From NCBI GenBank assembly GCA_029204225.1, contig CM055106.1, positions 44,771,313 to 44,835,312 of the forward strand: a stretch of 64,000 nt of DNA. The letters run 5' to 3'. Below, one piece after another: positions 1 through 9,412 of this stretch (positions are counted from its first letter, which is position 1; each line of letters starts with the position of its first letter). A program made the translations under genes and the position numbers. The notes under the pieces are model-generated. The model saw nothing but the letters and a program-made list of their open reading frames with translations. It did no database searches and was not told where the DNA came from. The stretch comes from Diphasiastrum complanatum. Its lineage: Eukaryota > Streptophyta > Lycopodiopsida > Lycopodiales > Lycopodiaceae.

Positions 1-117
1 TTGCCTATTTGGAAATGTTTTGTAGATATCCTCCACATGCATGTACATCTTATTTTGTAAAAGATTTACGACACATGTTCTTGAAATAAAAAGCACGTCA
101 ATTGACTCTTGCATGTT

Positions 118-217
118 CGACATATGGAGTGACATGGACTCGTCACCTTCCTTACAAGCAAACTTTGACATATGGAGTGACATGTGGACTCGTCACCTTT
201 CTTACAAGCAAACTTTT
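118..217. repeat. Tandem duplication, about 48-bp unit x2
   Basis: Two adjacent copies of a unit starting gacatatggagtgacat and ending ttacaagcaaacttt (119-166 and 167-217). They differ by a 2-base insertion and a few substitutions. Open frames across this stretch exist on both strands but have no recognisable domain, so I treat them as chance. Confidence 0.85.
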
Positions 218-880
218 GATGGACCCACATACTTCTCAACCTTTTCATGGAGATGTAGAGAAGAGCCCTCACTTTATGCATGGATTTGCTGGGAAAAAAT
301 GTCTAAGTTGGTGTGGTTATCGACTTACTTTTGGGATGCAATGCAGCTTTGCATGCATGCAAGTATTTTGGTCACCATGTCATTGGCATGAAAGCGACCC
401 ATTTTTGTTGAATCAAGATCTGCATCTCTAGGGTATGTTGTGGCTTTGATGTAAAGAATTATTTGATCGAAATATCTATACTCATGCGTAATTGCATTAC
501 ATTTAGATGCATTACATTTTTGTTGATGATGAGTGTGAAGAAAATCATTAATTAGAAATTTGCTTTGAGTAACAAAAAACTAATGCCAATGAGTTGAAAT
601 AAAATTATGATTATTATGTGCATGTTGCACACAATTGCTTTGATTCTTTTACTTGGAGTCAAACAATTACTCATAAATCCAAACTAGATTTTGTGATTAT
701 GAATGTTTGGTAATATTTTTCTTTTCATTTTACATATATCTTGATATGATAACTATTCAATGACATTAGTAATTGCTATACCACGTAATGCAACATTAAC
801 ATTCTAGGACCTCAAGCACATAATTTGAATGCAAACACATTTTTTGTGATTTAATACACTGGATTCCAACACGCCATTAT
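218..880. other. No recognisable gene
   Basis: AT-rich sequence. I see no conserved protein motif, RNA gene or clear repeat here. Confidence 0.5.
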
Positions 881-1249
881 TGTGAAATAGTATGAAAAAT
901 CTAGCTTGATGATTTTACATTTCATGTAATATGTAAGTCACACACATGTGGAGCATGTTCCCATTTGTGAGTAGTAGGCCTATTTGCATTAGCCAATGCA
1001 TGCTTTATAATAGCTTGTTTTTCAAAGAAATGTGAAACTAGACGAAAGCTAGTCATGTAGAAGCATACCAAGTGGCATCATGAGGTTAGGCCCCAATCCC
1101 CTCATGACTTGTACAAATCAAAATGCATGTTTAGGATAGGCAAATAGGCATCCATCTTGAGCCCTATGAGGAGTTGACACATGTCATAAAGTGTAGAAGT
1201 GCAAATTGGCAAGTAGTCCACCAAAGGTCAGAATTATCAATCAAAATAT
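881..1249 (+). repeat. LTR fragment related to family B Copia LTRs, split by Copia element 1
   Basis: It begins TGTGAAATAG and carries the phrases aaaatctagcttgat and catgtggagcatgttccca. The same phrases occur in the first 100 bases of the solo LTR at 36226 and, more loosely, of the LTR at 61521. The sequence resumes after the inserted element (7687 to about 7756) with ggatccaatcatgtttagaggtg, like the CCAAT-rich repeats of the other family B LTRs. The right end is lost at the junction with a minus-strand Copia fragment, so this is an LTR remnant hit by a later insertion. Confidence 0.55.
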
Positions 1250-1904
1250 TGTGAAAAATACAGATCCTAAGTGGATCTAAACTCCAAGATCATTGGCTTG
1301 AATGCTTGCACTCCAAACTACATAAGCTAGGAATTGGCAACACATTCTATGCTACCTAGAATGCAAAGAACTTGATCAAAAAGCATTTATCACAAATGGA
1401 AACTTCCATAAACATCAAGTGCGGCCCAAAATAGCATTATACAGTCCATAATACATCAGCCTATCACTTTTGGAAAGCACCTAAGATCATACACAATAGC
1501 TTGAAGACAATACACACAACAATGCTCTCAATGGAGGAAGAAACAATGACAATGATCTATTGATCTCAATGAAGCATACAAAAGGTTTCTCCAACCTGTT
1601 CTCCACGACTTCCCTACTATTTATGGATGAGGAAGATGACTCTCTCTCCTCTCTCTAGAAGGTACTTGACCCTAGATATTCCCTATATAGGAAAAATAGC
1701 TAAAAATGGCTTATATGACCAAAATACATCAAAATGGTCTCATTTTGAAGGGTATGAAGTTTGACACTTCATCATACTGAAAAAATACAGTAAATAAAAA
1801 CATTGTGGCCTGGTTCACACGTGTGAAACTCCAGAACCAAAACTATTTACAATTTTAGCCAATTTAGGCCTCAAACTAGCTAGGAAATGTTGACAATTTT
1901 CACA
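1250..1904 (-). repeat. 3' LTR of Copia copy 1
   Basis: 655-bp direct repeat of 7027-7681 with TG...CA ends and no visible difference from the 5' LTR. It contains the palindrome CACACGTGTG at 1816-1825. The gag-pol stop codon (1900-1902) lies inside this LTR. Confidence 0.96.
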
Positions 1905-4900
1905 CTCCCTCTTCAACATTGGATGCTAGTTTCAACATAGTCTTTGAGCACATTCCAAGATTAGATCTATGCATTAAATATAGGTCCTTTCCCAATGGTT
2001 TGGTGAAGATATCAGCCACACACTCCTTTGAAGAGACATGTTGAAGCTCCACCTCTTTGGCAATGACTTGATCTCTCACAAAATGGTGAGCAATCTCAAT
2101 GTGCTTGCTCCTTGCATGAAAAACAGGATTGCTTGCCAAGCTTTGGGCTGAAAGGTTATCACAAAGTATGATTGGAGTCTTCTCTGGTTCCAGCAAGTGA
2201 AGATCCAATAACATCCTCTTGATCCAAAGAATCTCCTTGGTGCATGTTGTTAATGCCTTGTACTCGGCTTCGGTGGAAGATAGAGAGATAGTTGGTTGCT
2301 TCTTTGATAGCCATGAGACCACTCCATCTCCAAGATAGATTGCAAAGGCACTTGTTGACTTCCTATCCATTTGATCACCTGCAAAATCTGAATCTGAAAA
2401 TCCACAAAGGTTAGGTGTAGTACCTCCATACAAGATGCCAAAATCTCTAGATCCCGAGATGTATCTAAGTACTCTCTTTCCTAGCTTCCAATGAGCCTCA
2501 CTAGGATCTTGCATAAATTGACTTAGTTTACCAACCACAAAGCTTAGATCAGGTCTTGTGATGGTTAACCATATAAGAGATCCTATTAGCTTTCTATAGA
2601 GAGTAATGTCCTTGAAGGATCTTTCATTACTTCTTGTAGTTAGCTTTACATTTGATTCCATAGGAGTAGAAACAACTTTACAATCTTCCATATGAAACCT
2701 TTTTAGAATAGAGTTAACATACTTTTCTTGACATATGAATGTAGATTTAGAAGTTCTAATAATCTCTATTCCTAAGATATAATGAAGTTTACCAAGATCT
2801 TGAATTTCAAACTCTCTTTTGAGTGCCATCTTGATTTCATCTATATCTAGATTGTTACCACCACTTAAGGTAATGTCATCAACATAGATCAAAAGTAAAG
2901 TGATATCATTTTCATTCAATCTAAAGTAGAGAGAATGATCATACTCACTCATAACAAAGTTTTGAGAAAGTAAGAAGGAATTGAGCTTAGCATACCAACT
3001 CCTTGGTGCTTGCTTTAGCCCATACAAACTCTTTTGGAGATAGCACACATGATTAGGCTCATCATGTGAAACATAGCCCTCGGGTTGCTCCATGTAAATA
3101 TCTTCTTCAAGATCACCATTCAAGAAGGCATTAGTAACATCCATTTGCCACATATCCCAATCATAAAGAGTTGCAAGAGAGATTAGGATTCGAATAGTTA
3201 CCATCTTTGCCACGGGTGCAAAGGTCTCATCATAGTCAATACCATATTCTTGAGCATACCCCTTTGCCACCAACCTTGCCTTGTACTTGTTGATTGATCC
3301 ATCTTGATTTGTCTTGATCTTGAAGATCCACTTACAACCAATTGCCTTCTTGTCCTTTGGAAGCTTTACCAACCTCCATGTGTTGCTTTTGATGAGTGCT
3401 TGATGCTCATGATCCATGGCTTGGATCCATTCCTTCTTTTGAATTGCTTCACCTACACAAGTTGGTTCATCAAAAGAGGTAAGAAAAGCAAAGTTAGAGT
3501 TGTCCACCACTTGCTTTCCTTTTTCATCATAGGTTAGCCTTGATGGCTTAGCCCTTTGCCTTTGAGTCTTCCTTGAAGTTTGCTTTGGAGTGGCATCTCC
3601 ATCTTCATCCAAGACATCTTGCACATCATGATGATTAGTAGGCACATCAACATCAACATCAACAACATTGGAAACATTCTCTTCATGAAAGATGACATCC
3701 CTACTTATGACAACTTTCTTTGTAGAAGGAATGTACACTTTGTAAGCCTTGCTTACTTCACTATAGCCAACAAACACACCCTTCTTTGATGAAGGATCTT
3801 CTTTAGTTCTATCATCAAGTGTGATATTGACAAAACATGTACATCCAAAGATCCTACAATGCTTGACACTCGGCCTTCTACCATAAAGAACCTCATGAGG
3901 AGTTTTACCATCCAAGGAAGCACTTGTCCATCTATTACATAGATAGTTAGCACATGCTAAAGCTTCCCCCCAAAAAGACTTAGCAAGATTAGCATGTAGT
4001 CTCATTGCCTTGGCACATTCACAAAGGGTTCTATTCTTCCTCTCGGCCACTCCATTCTGTTGTGGAGTCCTAGGACTAGACATCTCCCTCTTAATCCCAT
4101 GTGCTATACAAAAGTCTTTGAACCTATTTGAGGTGTATTCCCCTCCATTATCAGATCTTAAGCATTTGATCTTTGTATTGAATTGGTTTTCCATTTCATT
4201 CTTGAACTTGACAAATGCAGCAAACACTTCATCCTTACTTTTAAGAAGATAGATCCAAGTATACCTACTAAAGTCATCAATGAAAGTTGCATACATCTTT
4301 GCCCCACCATTGCTAGTTGTACTAGAAGAATGAATATCAGAATGCACAAGTTGAAAAGCTTCTTTAGATCTAGAAGTAGATCTAGAATAAGCAAGTCTAT
4401 GAGATTTGGACAAGGCACAATGTTCACAAACACTATTGTTTGCAACAAGACTTTTAGGGAGACCAAGAACAAGCTCTTTCTTTGCCATTACCTCCAAAGA
4501 TTTGAAGTTGGGATGGCCCAACCTCTTGTGCCAAACTTCTTGGTTTGTCAATTGCTCCCTAGCCATACATCCTTCATGATTAGAGATCACACATGCATCA
4601 AGCTTGAAAAGTTTACCATGCCTCCTACCTTGAGCAATCAAGGATCCACATTTACTTATCAAACATGCATCTCCAATGAACTCCACATCAAGTCCTTTGT
4701 CAATCATTTGACTTACACTAAGCAAATTCTTAGTGATTGAAGGAATGTACAAAACATTTTCAAGATTTGCTTTCCTATTTGTTGAAAGGGAAATAGGAAT
4801 AGTGCCTATGCCTTTGATGTCACATTGACCATCATTTGCAGTGTAGATGATGTTACCTTCTCCCTCATAAGACAATAAGGATGTAAAGTATTCCTTATGT

Positions 4901-5853
4901 CTTGTCATGTGAGATGAGGCTCCACTATCAATCCACCAAGGATCATTATCATCTATGTTGGCTAACAAACTTGAAGTCATAACAAGTGATTCACATGTGT
5001 TATGTTCTTCCTCATCTATTGTAAGATTTCCTTGCCTCTCTCCTTGCTCTCTTTTCTTCTTATAACATTCATTTGCAAAATGACCTTTTATCCCACAATA
5101 AAAGCACTTGAACTTTGACTTATTGTTCTTAGTAGAAGAGGAAGAGGAAGAGTGATCATCATGATCAAAGTTACCACCTTTGGACCATTTCCCTTTGCCT
5201 TTACCTTTGCCCTTGAATTTGCCTTTTGTGAAGAAAGCCTCTTCACCTCCACCTTGCAAGGATGCACCATCAAGCTTTGATTGCAACCTATGTTCTTCAG
5301 CCAATAAGATTTCTTGCAAGTCAACCACACTTGGCAAGACTCTTTGAATGGCAAAACTTTGCACAAGGTTAGCATGTTCATTTAGCAAACCATTCAACAT
5401 AACTTGGACTATTTCACCATCTTTTATGTTCTCATCAATGCATGCTAAATCATCACTTAGGGACTTAACTCTCAAGATAAATGCATGAGCACTTTCACCC
5501 TCTCTTTGCCTACTAGAAAATATTTGTCTCCTTAGGGTCAATACCCTAGATGTGGACTTTGATTCAAAGAGCTTCTTTAAGGCATTCCATGCCTCACTTG
5601 CACTTTGACACTTTCCAACTTCCTTGAGAAGTTCATTTGTAACATTCATTTTAATGATATGAAGAGCCCTTTTGGCCTTCTTATCAAACCTTTGTTGCTC
5701 TTGAAGTGTGAGAGGTCTCTCTTCAATTTCTGCAACTATGTCCATGAGTTCATTCAACTCAAGTAAGGACTCCATCCTCACTTTCCAAGTAGAGTAGTTT
5801 GATGAACTCAACCTTTCACTAGACTCTAGCATGATCCCACCATTGGAAGCCAT
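1900..5853 (-). CDS. Copia Gag-Pol polyprotein, 1317 aa, intact
   Basis: A single-frame polyprotein that would form the particle and copy and insert the element. Order along the protein: Gag (about 1-300) with a basic G/K-rich stretch and a CCHC zinc knuckle C250-C253-H258-C263; aspartic protease with WWIDSGAS (D309); integrase zinc finger H442, H447, C476, C479; integrase catalytic D506, D568 and E604 (D-61-D-35-E spacing); reverse transcriptase with YVDD at 990-993 and an upstream D905; RNase H with SDSDFAGD, STEAEY and CDN motifs (about 1154-1232). Integrase before reverse transcriptase defines Copia. The start fits the family, because other copies here begin M-A/G-S followed by SERL and WKVRMES. 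The last coding bases are the purine tract, and the stop is supplied by the LTR. It differs from copy 2 at four residues: R718, D972, L979 and T995 here. All key residues are present, so it is probably functional. Confidence 0.97.
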   Translation of the reverse strand: MASNGGIMLESSERLSSSNYSTWKVRMESLLELNELMDIVAEIEERPLTLQEQQRFDKKAKRALHIIKMNVTNELLKEVGKCQSASEAWNALKKLFESKSTSRVLTLRRQIFSSRQREGESAHAFILRVKSLSDDLACIDENIKDGEIVQVMLNGLLNEHANLVQSFAIQRVLPSVVDLQEILLAEEHRLQSKLDGASLQGGGEEAFFTKGKFKGKGKGKGKWSKGGNFDHDDHSSSSSSTKNNKSKFKCFYCGIKGHFANECYKKKREQGERQGNLTIDEEEHNTCESLVMTSSLLANIDDNDPWWIDSGASSHMTRHKEYFTSLLSYEGEGNIIYTANDGQCDIKGIGTIPISLSTNRKANLENVLYIPSITKNLLSVSQMIDKGLDVEFIGDACLISKCGSLIAQGRRHGKLFKLDACVISNHEGCMAREQLTNQEVWHKRLGHPNFKSLEVMAKKELVLGLPKSLVANNSVCEHCALSKSHRLAYSRSTSRSKEAFQLVHSDIHSSSTTSNGGAKMYATFIDDFSRYTWIYLLKSKDEVFAAFVKFKNEMENQFNTKIKCLRSDNGGEYTSNRFKDFCIAHGIKREMSSPRTPQQNGVAERKNRTLCECAKAMRLHANLAKSFWGEALACANYLCNRWTSASLDGKTPHEVLYGRRPSVKHCRIFGCTCFVNITLDDRTKEDPSSKKGVFVGYSEVSKAYKVYIPSTKKVVISRDVIFHEENVSNVVDVDVDVPTNHHDVQDVLDEDGDATPKQTSRKTQRQRAKPSRLTYDEKGKQVVDNSNFAFLTSFDEPTCVGEAIQKKEWIQAMDHEHQALIKSNTWRLVKLPKDKKAIGCKWIFKIKTNQDGSINKYKARLVAKGYAQEYGIDYDETFAPVAKMVTIRILISLATLYDWDMWQMDVTNAFLNGDLEEDIYMEQPEGYVSHDEPNHVCYLQKSLYGLKQAPRSWYAKLNSFLLSQNFVMSEYDHSLYFRLNENDITLLLIYVDDITLSGGNNLDIDEIKMALKREFEIQDLGKLHYILGIEIIRTSKSTFICQEKYVNSILKRFHMEDCKVVSTPMESNVKLTTRSNERSFKDITLYRKLIGSLIWLTITRPDLSFVVGKLSQFMQDPSEAHWKLGKRVLRYISGSRDFGILYGGTTPNLCGFSDSDFAGDQMDRKSTSAFAIYLGDGVVSWLSKKQPTISLSSTEAEYKALTTCTKEILWIKRMLLDLHLLEPEKTPIILCDNLSAQSLASNPVFHARSKHIEIAHHFVRDQVIAKEVELQHVSSKECVADIFTKPLGKDLYLMHRSNLGMCSKTMLKLASNVEEGV
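1905..1914 (-). promoter_or_regulatory. Polypurine tract of Copia copy 1
   Basis: On the minus strand the 3' LTR is directly preceded by GAAGAGGGAG, the expected primer site for plus-strand DNA synthesis. It also encodes part of the last residues (E-E-G-V) of Gag-Pol. Confidence 0.85.
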
Positions 5854-7008
5854 GATTCTAATGTTTCTTCAACTTTTAGGTTCTGTCCTAAAGCACTTAG
5901 CACTCACTTTTCTCTCAACAAATGATAGATAAAGATATCTATGAAGATTTAGGACCCTAAAACACTTCTATCTTGAACCTAGATGGTTTCCAAGCATAGA
6001 AAGGAAGATTGAAACACATGCAACACTTTGCACACACTAAGAATGGATTACAAAATCAAACCAACCTGAACACACTCTTGCTTAAGCTCTCAAACTTTCC
6101 AGCAAGTGACCAAATCAAGTTATGGTGTGAAGAGTTACTTGCATTCTTAGAAAATACCCAAAACTAGGATGCCAAGATTACCTAGTAATGAACAAACTTG
6201 ATCAACATATGATCAACACACTAAGATATTGATTCAACCTGTAAAACCACATGTAAACCACACTTCTAAAAGTTTATAAACTCCAGCAAGTGATAAATAC
6301 AAGATTTAGAGGTGAATGAATGAGCACACTTAGTGAATCACAAGACTAGCTTCACTATCTTGTCAAATCTTGGTGTTTAGATGTAGATCTAAGATCACTT
6401 CACATGAGAATGTTCCTCAACCTGTTAAGAACCTGAAAACACACTTGCATAATGGTTAACACCTTCCAGCAAATGCTCCAATCAAATTACATAAGGAGAG
6501 TTACTTACATGCTCAACAAAGTACACCAAAATTTATGCCAAAATTGATGACAATCTTTACAATATGCTCTTCACAATGGAGCTTACAATATGTTCACCCA
6601 GAAAAAGGGGATCTTTCATCCAAATGGGAGCTTTGCTCAGCCTTTAGGAGAATTACAACTCACTCAAAAGAGCATTTGTCATCCACTTAAGGAGAAGTTT
6701 CATCCACTTAAGGAGAGTGTTCATCCAAGAATGGAGATTGTCAACAATAGGATTGAAAAGAACATTGTTAGTATTGAATATGCACAAGCCTCACAATCAC
6801 AAATGATTAGGTGTTATGATCTGATCCAAAATAGTTTCTTTTCAGCCTTTGATCTTCAATAGACCTGAAATATGCTTTTGATCCACAAGTTCAACTCACA
6901 AAACAAAGGTTAGTAAGATTTGATCAACAAAGCAATGCAAAATCATGCTAGAACTTGATCAAACATCCAAATATCACCAAAAATGGAATACTTACTGTAA
7001 ATAGAAGC
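5854..7008 (-). other. Long untranslated leader of Copia copy 1, with degenerate tandem repeats
   Basis: About 1.15 kb lies between the primer site and the gag start. On the plus strand three degenerate units, starting near 6061, 6235 and 6418 (spacing about 173 and 183), each begin caacctg and carry a (t)ccagcaa(g/a)tg core about 40 bases later. Units 1 and 3 also share gagttactt. A 90-codon plus-strand frame (6590-6862) is antisense to the element and I do not regard it as a gene. Confidence 0.7.
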
Positions 7009-7026
7009 CAACCAGCTCTGATACCA
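7009..7026 (-). promoter_or_regulatory. Primer-binding site (initiator Met tRNA) of Copia copy 1
   Basis: Directly after the 5' LTR the minus strand reads TGGTATCAGAGCTGG. The first 12 bases match the complement of the 3' end of plant initiator-Met tRNA, the usual Copia primer. Confidence 0.95.
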
Positions 7027-7681
7027 TGTGAAAAATACAGATCCTAAGTGGATCTAAACTCCAAGATCATTGGCTTGAATGCTTGCACTCCAAACTACAT
7101 AAGCTAGGAATTGGCAACACATTCTATGCTACCTAGAATGCAAAGAACTTGATCAAAAAGCATTTATCACAAATGGAAACTTCCATAAACATCAAGTGCG
7201 GCCCAAAATAGCATTATACAGTCCATAATACATCAGCCTATCACTTTTGGAAAGCACCTAAGATCATACACAATAGCTTGAAGACAATACACACAACAAT
7301 GCTCTCAATGGAGGAAGAAACAATGACAATGATCTATTGATCTCAATGAAGCATACAAAAGGTTTCTCCAACCTGTTCTCCACGACTTCCCTACTATTTA
7401 TGGATGAGGAAGATGACTCTCTCTCCTCTCTCTAGAAGGTACTTGACCCTAGATATTCCCTATATAGGAAAAATAGCTAAAAATGGCTTATATGACCAAA
7501 ATACATCAAAATGGTCTCATTTTGAAGGGTATGAAGTTTGACACTTCATCATACTGAAAAAATACAGTAAATAAAAACATTGTGGCCTGGTTCACACGTG
7601 TGAAACTCCAGAACCAAAACTATTTACAATTTTAGCCAATTTAGGCCTCAAACTAGCTAGGAAATGTTGACAATTTTCACA
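7027..7681 (-). repeat. 5' LTR of Copia copy 1, with candidate TATA region
   Basis: 655 bp, identical by eye to 1250-1904. A TATA-like CCTATATAGGG lies at about 7458-7468, roughly 215 bases into the LTR in the element's direction, and a second AT-rich CCATAAATAG lies further downstream; either could position transcription. The palindrome CACACGTGTG is at 7593-7602, upstream of the TATA candidate, where an enhancer would be expected. Confidence 0.93.
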
Positions 7682-7756
7682 AATATGAGGTGCAAATCAT
7701 GGATCCAATCATGTTTAGAGGTGACTACATGCCTTATTGAGTAGGAGCTCGAGCTA

Positions 7757-8555
7757 CCACTATATGGATGTAGTTGGTGATGCATCTTGAGATGCCTTGA
7801 TCTTGGCCCCTTCCAAGGTGGAATGTTGATCTTCATGAAAAATGACATCTCTACTCTCAAAAACCTTTGAACTAGAGAGTATAAAGACTATATAGTCCTT
7901 CTTGGTGTGTGAGTATCCAACCATGATCCCTTTGCTTGAGCTTGGATCATCCTTCTTCCTTGTTTCCAAGGGAATATGTGCAAAGCAAATACTTCCAAAG
8001 ACTCTAAGGTGATCAATCTTAGGCTTCTTCTTGAAACAATTAGTGGAATAATGGCCTTTCTTGCCACAAAAGAAGCATTTAATATTCTTTTTCTTCAACT
8101 TAGAAGTAGAAGCATGAGAGGTGTCCTCCTCTCCATATTTGTTCTTGTCTTTAGCTTTGTCTGTAGAGAAATGTTGGTGTTGATTCTTGCTCCTCCCTTT
8201 GTGCTTGTCTTTGACTAATAGTACTTTGCCATCACCATTATGATTGAGGGATAATTTGTCCATCCTCATAAGCTTGTTCTCATGTCTTGATTCTTCGGCA
8301 ATAAGAACGGCCATTGAGAATGACTTGAACTAGCTCACTTTGTTTGATGGTCTCCAATACAAGCATTAAGCTCTTTATGGATGTCTTTGACTCTCAATAT
8401 ATAATTGGTTGCAGTAACATCACTCCTTAGAGTGAGGAGCCTAGAGGTATTCTTGGTCTCATAGATAGCTTTGAGTGAGTCCATGTTGGTAGATTCTCTA
8501 CAAATATCACAATCAGCCGGAGGAATATTTTTTGATGTCAGTTGATCCAAGAATT
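7757..8555 (-). pseudogene. Internally deleted Copia gag-pol remnant (family B)
   Basis: Minus-strand remnants of a Copia polyprotein. The right part (8335-8550) is Gag with ETKNTSRLLTL and LRVKDIHKEL. The left part (7760-8314) holds AEESRHENKLMRMDKLSL, a zinc knuckle CFFCGKKGHYSTNC and a lysine-rich tract. It then jumps straight to KIDHLRVFGSICF, SKGIMVGYS and SRDVIFHED, which normally follow the integrase core. Protease and the integrase catalytic core are therefore missing, and the RT is absent beyond the left edge. A frame break separates the two parts. The sequence is close to the plus-strand family B copies at 13.1 and 59.2 kb. Confidence 0.85.
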
Positions 8556-8735
8556 AGAATAACTAGACTTGTAGTTATGAACCCAACCATGGCATCTTGT
8601 TGTGTAAGACCATGAGTTGAGGAGAGATTAGTTAGTTACATAAAAGTTTGTTGGATGTGACCTGGTAATTGTTTATTTTTCAATATTTTCTTTCTTAATA
8701 GATTCAATTTGTTCTCCTTTGCTTCATGTTGACAG

Positions 8736-9090
8736 GCATGGGATGTGCTAAAGGAGTAGTTTGAGACGTCAAATCCATCAAGGATTATATTTATGAAGTC
8801 AAAGCTGAATAGTGCCCAAATGGAGCAAGGAGAGCACATTCAAACTTACATAACCAGAATCAAGGCAATGAGAGATGAATTGCATTCTATTGGTGAGCAC
8901 ATACGTGATGTTGAGCTGGTGCACAATGCATTGTGCGGCATCACAGAATCTTATTAGATGTTTGTGAGCGGGATAGCTTCAAGAGAAAGATTGCCAACCT
9001 TTGACGAGCTCATAGGAATCTTGATGCAGGAGGAGCAACGACGAGAGATGGTGAAAGCTAGACGTCAAAATACTGATGATCAAGCACCTG
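8736..9090 (+). pseudogene. Copia Gag fragment (UBN2-like), separate lineage
   Basis: Translation from 8736 reads AWDVLKE, then a stop (8757), then FETSNPSRIIFMKSKLN, EHIQTYITRIKAMRDEL, VELVHNALCGITESY, a second stop, SGIASRERLPTFDELIGIL and MQEEQRREMVK. This is the usual order of a plant Copia Gag helical domain. Two in-frame stops and the lack of flanking protease show it is dead. It begins right after tgttgacag, which looks like a splice acceptor, but I cannot show splicing. The Copia pieces that follow have their own primer site at 9400, so this fragment may belong to a different insertion. Confidence 0.7.
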
Positions 9091-9129
9091 CAACATGCCA
9101 AAAACAAGGCCTGTATAAAGCCTAAAATG

Positions 9130-9399
9130 CCACGTAGAGGCCAATGATGAATTTCATGCATTTATCAGGCCTATGCCACATGGCATCCTCATGCAAAGGG
9201 GACCTTTACTTGTGTATGTATCAGTCTCTTTGTAATAAAGATGCTTTTGCTTTGTGAGCTCTTTGCTTGATGTGAGCTCCTCCATCACTGTGGTACTTGT
9301 GGATGTTGTTCATGGTTTCGATGGTTGGCAATCAGTCAGTAATTGCATCTCTAATCTGTACTCTCCACTAGATCAAAATTTATGCATAGAATGTTAACT
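9130..9399 (+). repeat. Probable 3' part of a 5' LTR
   Basis: This stretch contains an AATAAAG poly(A)-type signal (about 9233) and ends just before a primer-binding site at 9400, where the R-U5 part of an LTR should be. I could not find a matching second LTR in the window, so the left limit is a guess. Confidence 0.4.
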
Positions 9400-9412
9400 T
9401 GGTATCAGAGTC
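9400..9412 (+). promoter_or_regulatory. Primer-binding site (initiator Met tRNA)
   Basis: TGGTATCAGAGTC matches the initiator-Met tRNA complement in its first 11 bases. It is the probable start of the Copia remnant whose gag-pol pieces lie at 10.6-11.8 kb. Confidence 0.75.

Larger units (their letters stand above)
1250..7681 (-). mobile_element. Intact Ty1/Copia LTR retrotransposon, copy 1
   Basis: A complete 6432-bp element on the minus strand. It has 655-bp LTRs at 1250-1904 and 7027-7681, starting TGTGAAAAATACAG and ending GACAATTTTCACA on the plus strand. The 5-bp target duplication AATAT lies at 1245-1249 and 7682-7686. A primer-binding site abuts the 5' LTR, a purine tract abuts the 3' LTR, and one uninterrupted 1317-codon gag-pol frame lies between. 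By eye the two LTRs are identical over their whole length, which indicates very recent insertion. A second copy of exactly the same length lies 48,799 bp to the right. Confidence 0.97.

Noticed and set aside
4183-4740. A 185-codon plus-strand ORF opposite gag-pol (also at 52982-53539), and other antisense frames
   Set aside because: Shadow frames of the intact Gag-Pol; no motif of their own.
6590-6862. A 90-codon plus-strand ORF with repeated HPLKE motifs in the Copia leader, also present at 55389-55661
   Set aside because: It is antisense to the element, arises from a short internal repeat (catccacttaaggaga), and is present in both copies only because they are nearly identical. No independent sign of coding.
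8720-8760. Splice acceptor (tgttgacag) before the Gag fragment at 8736
   Set aside because: A single AG in a T-rich context is too weak to claim an intron; no matching donor or exon was found.
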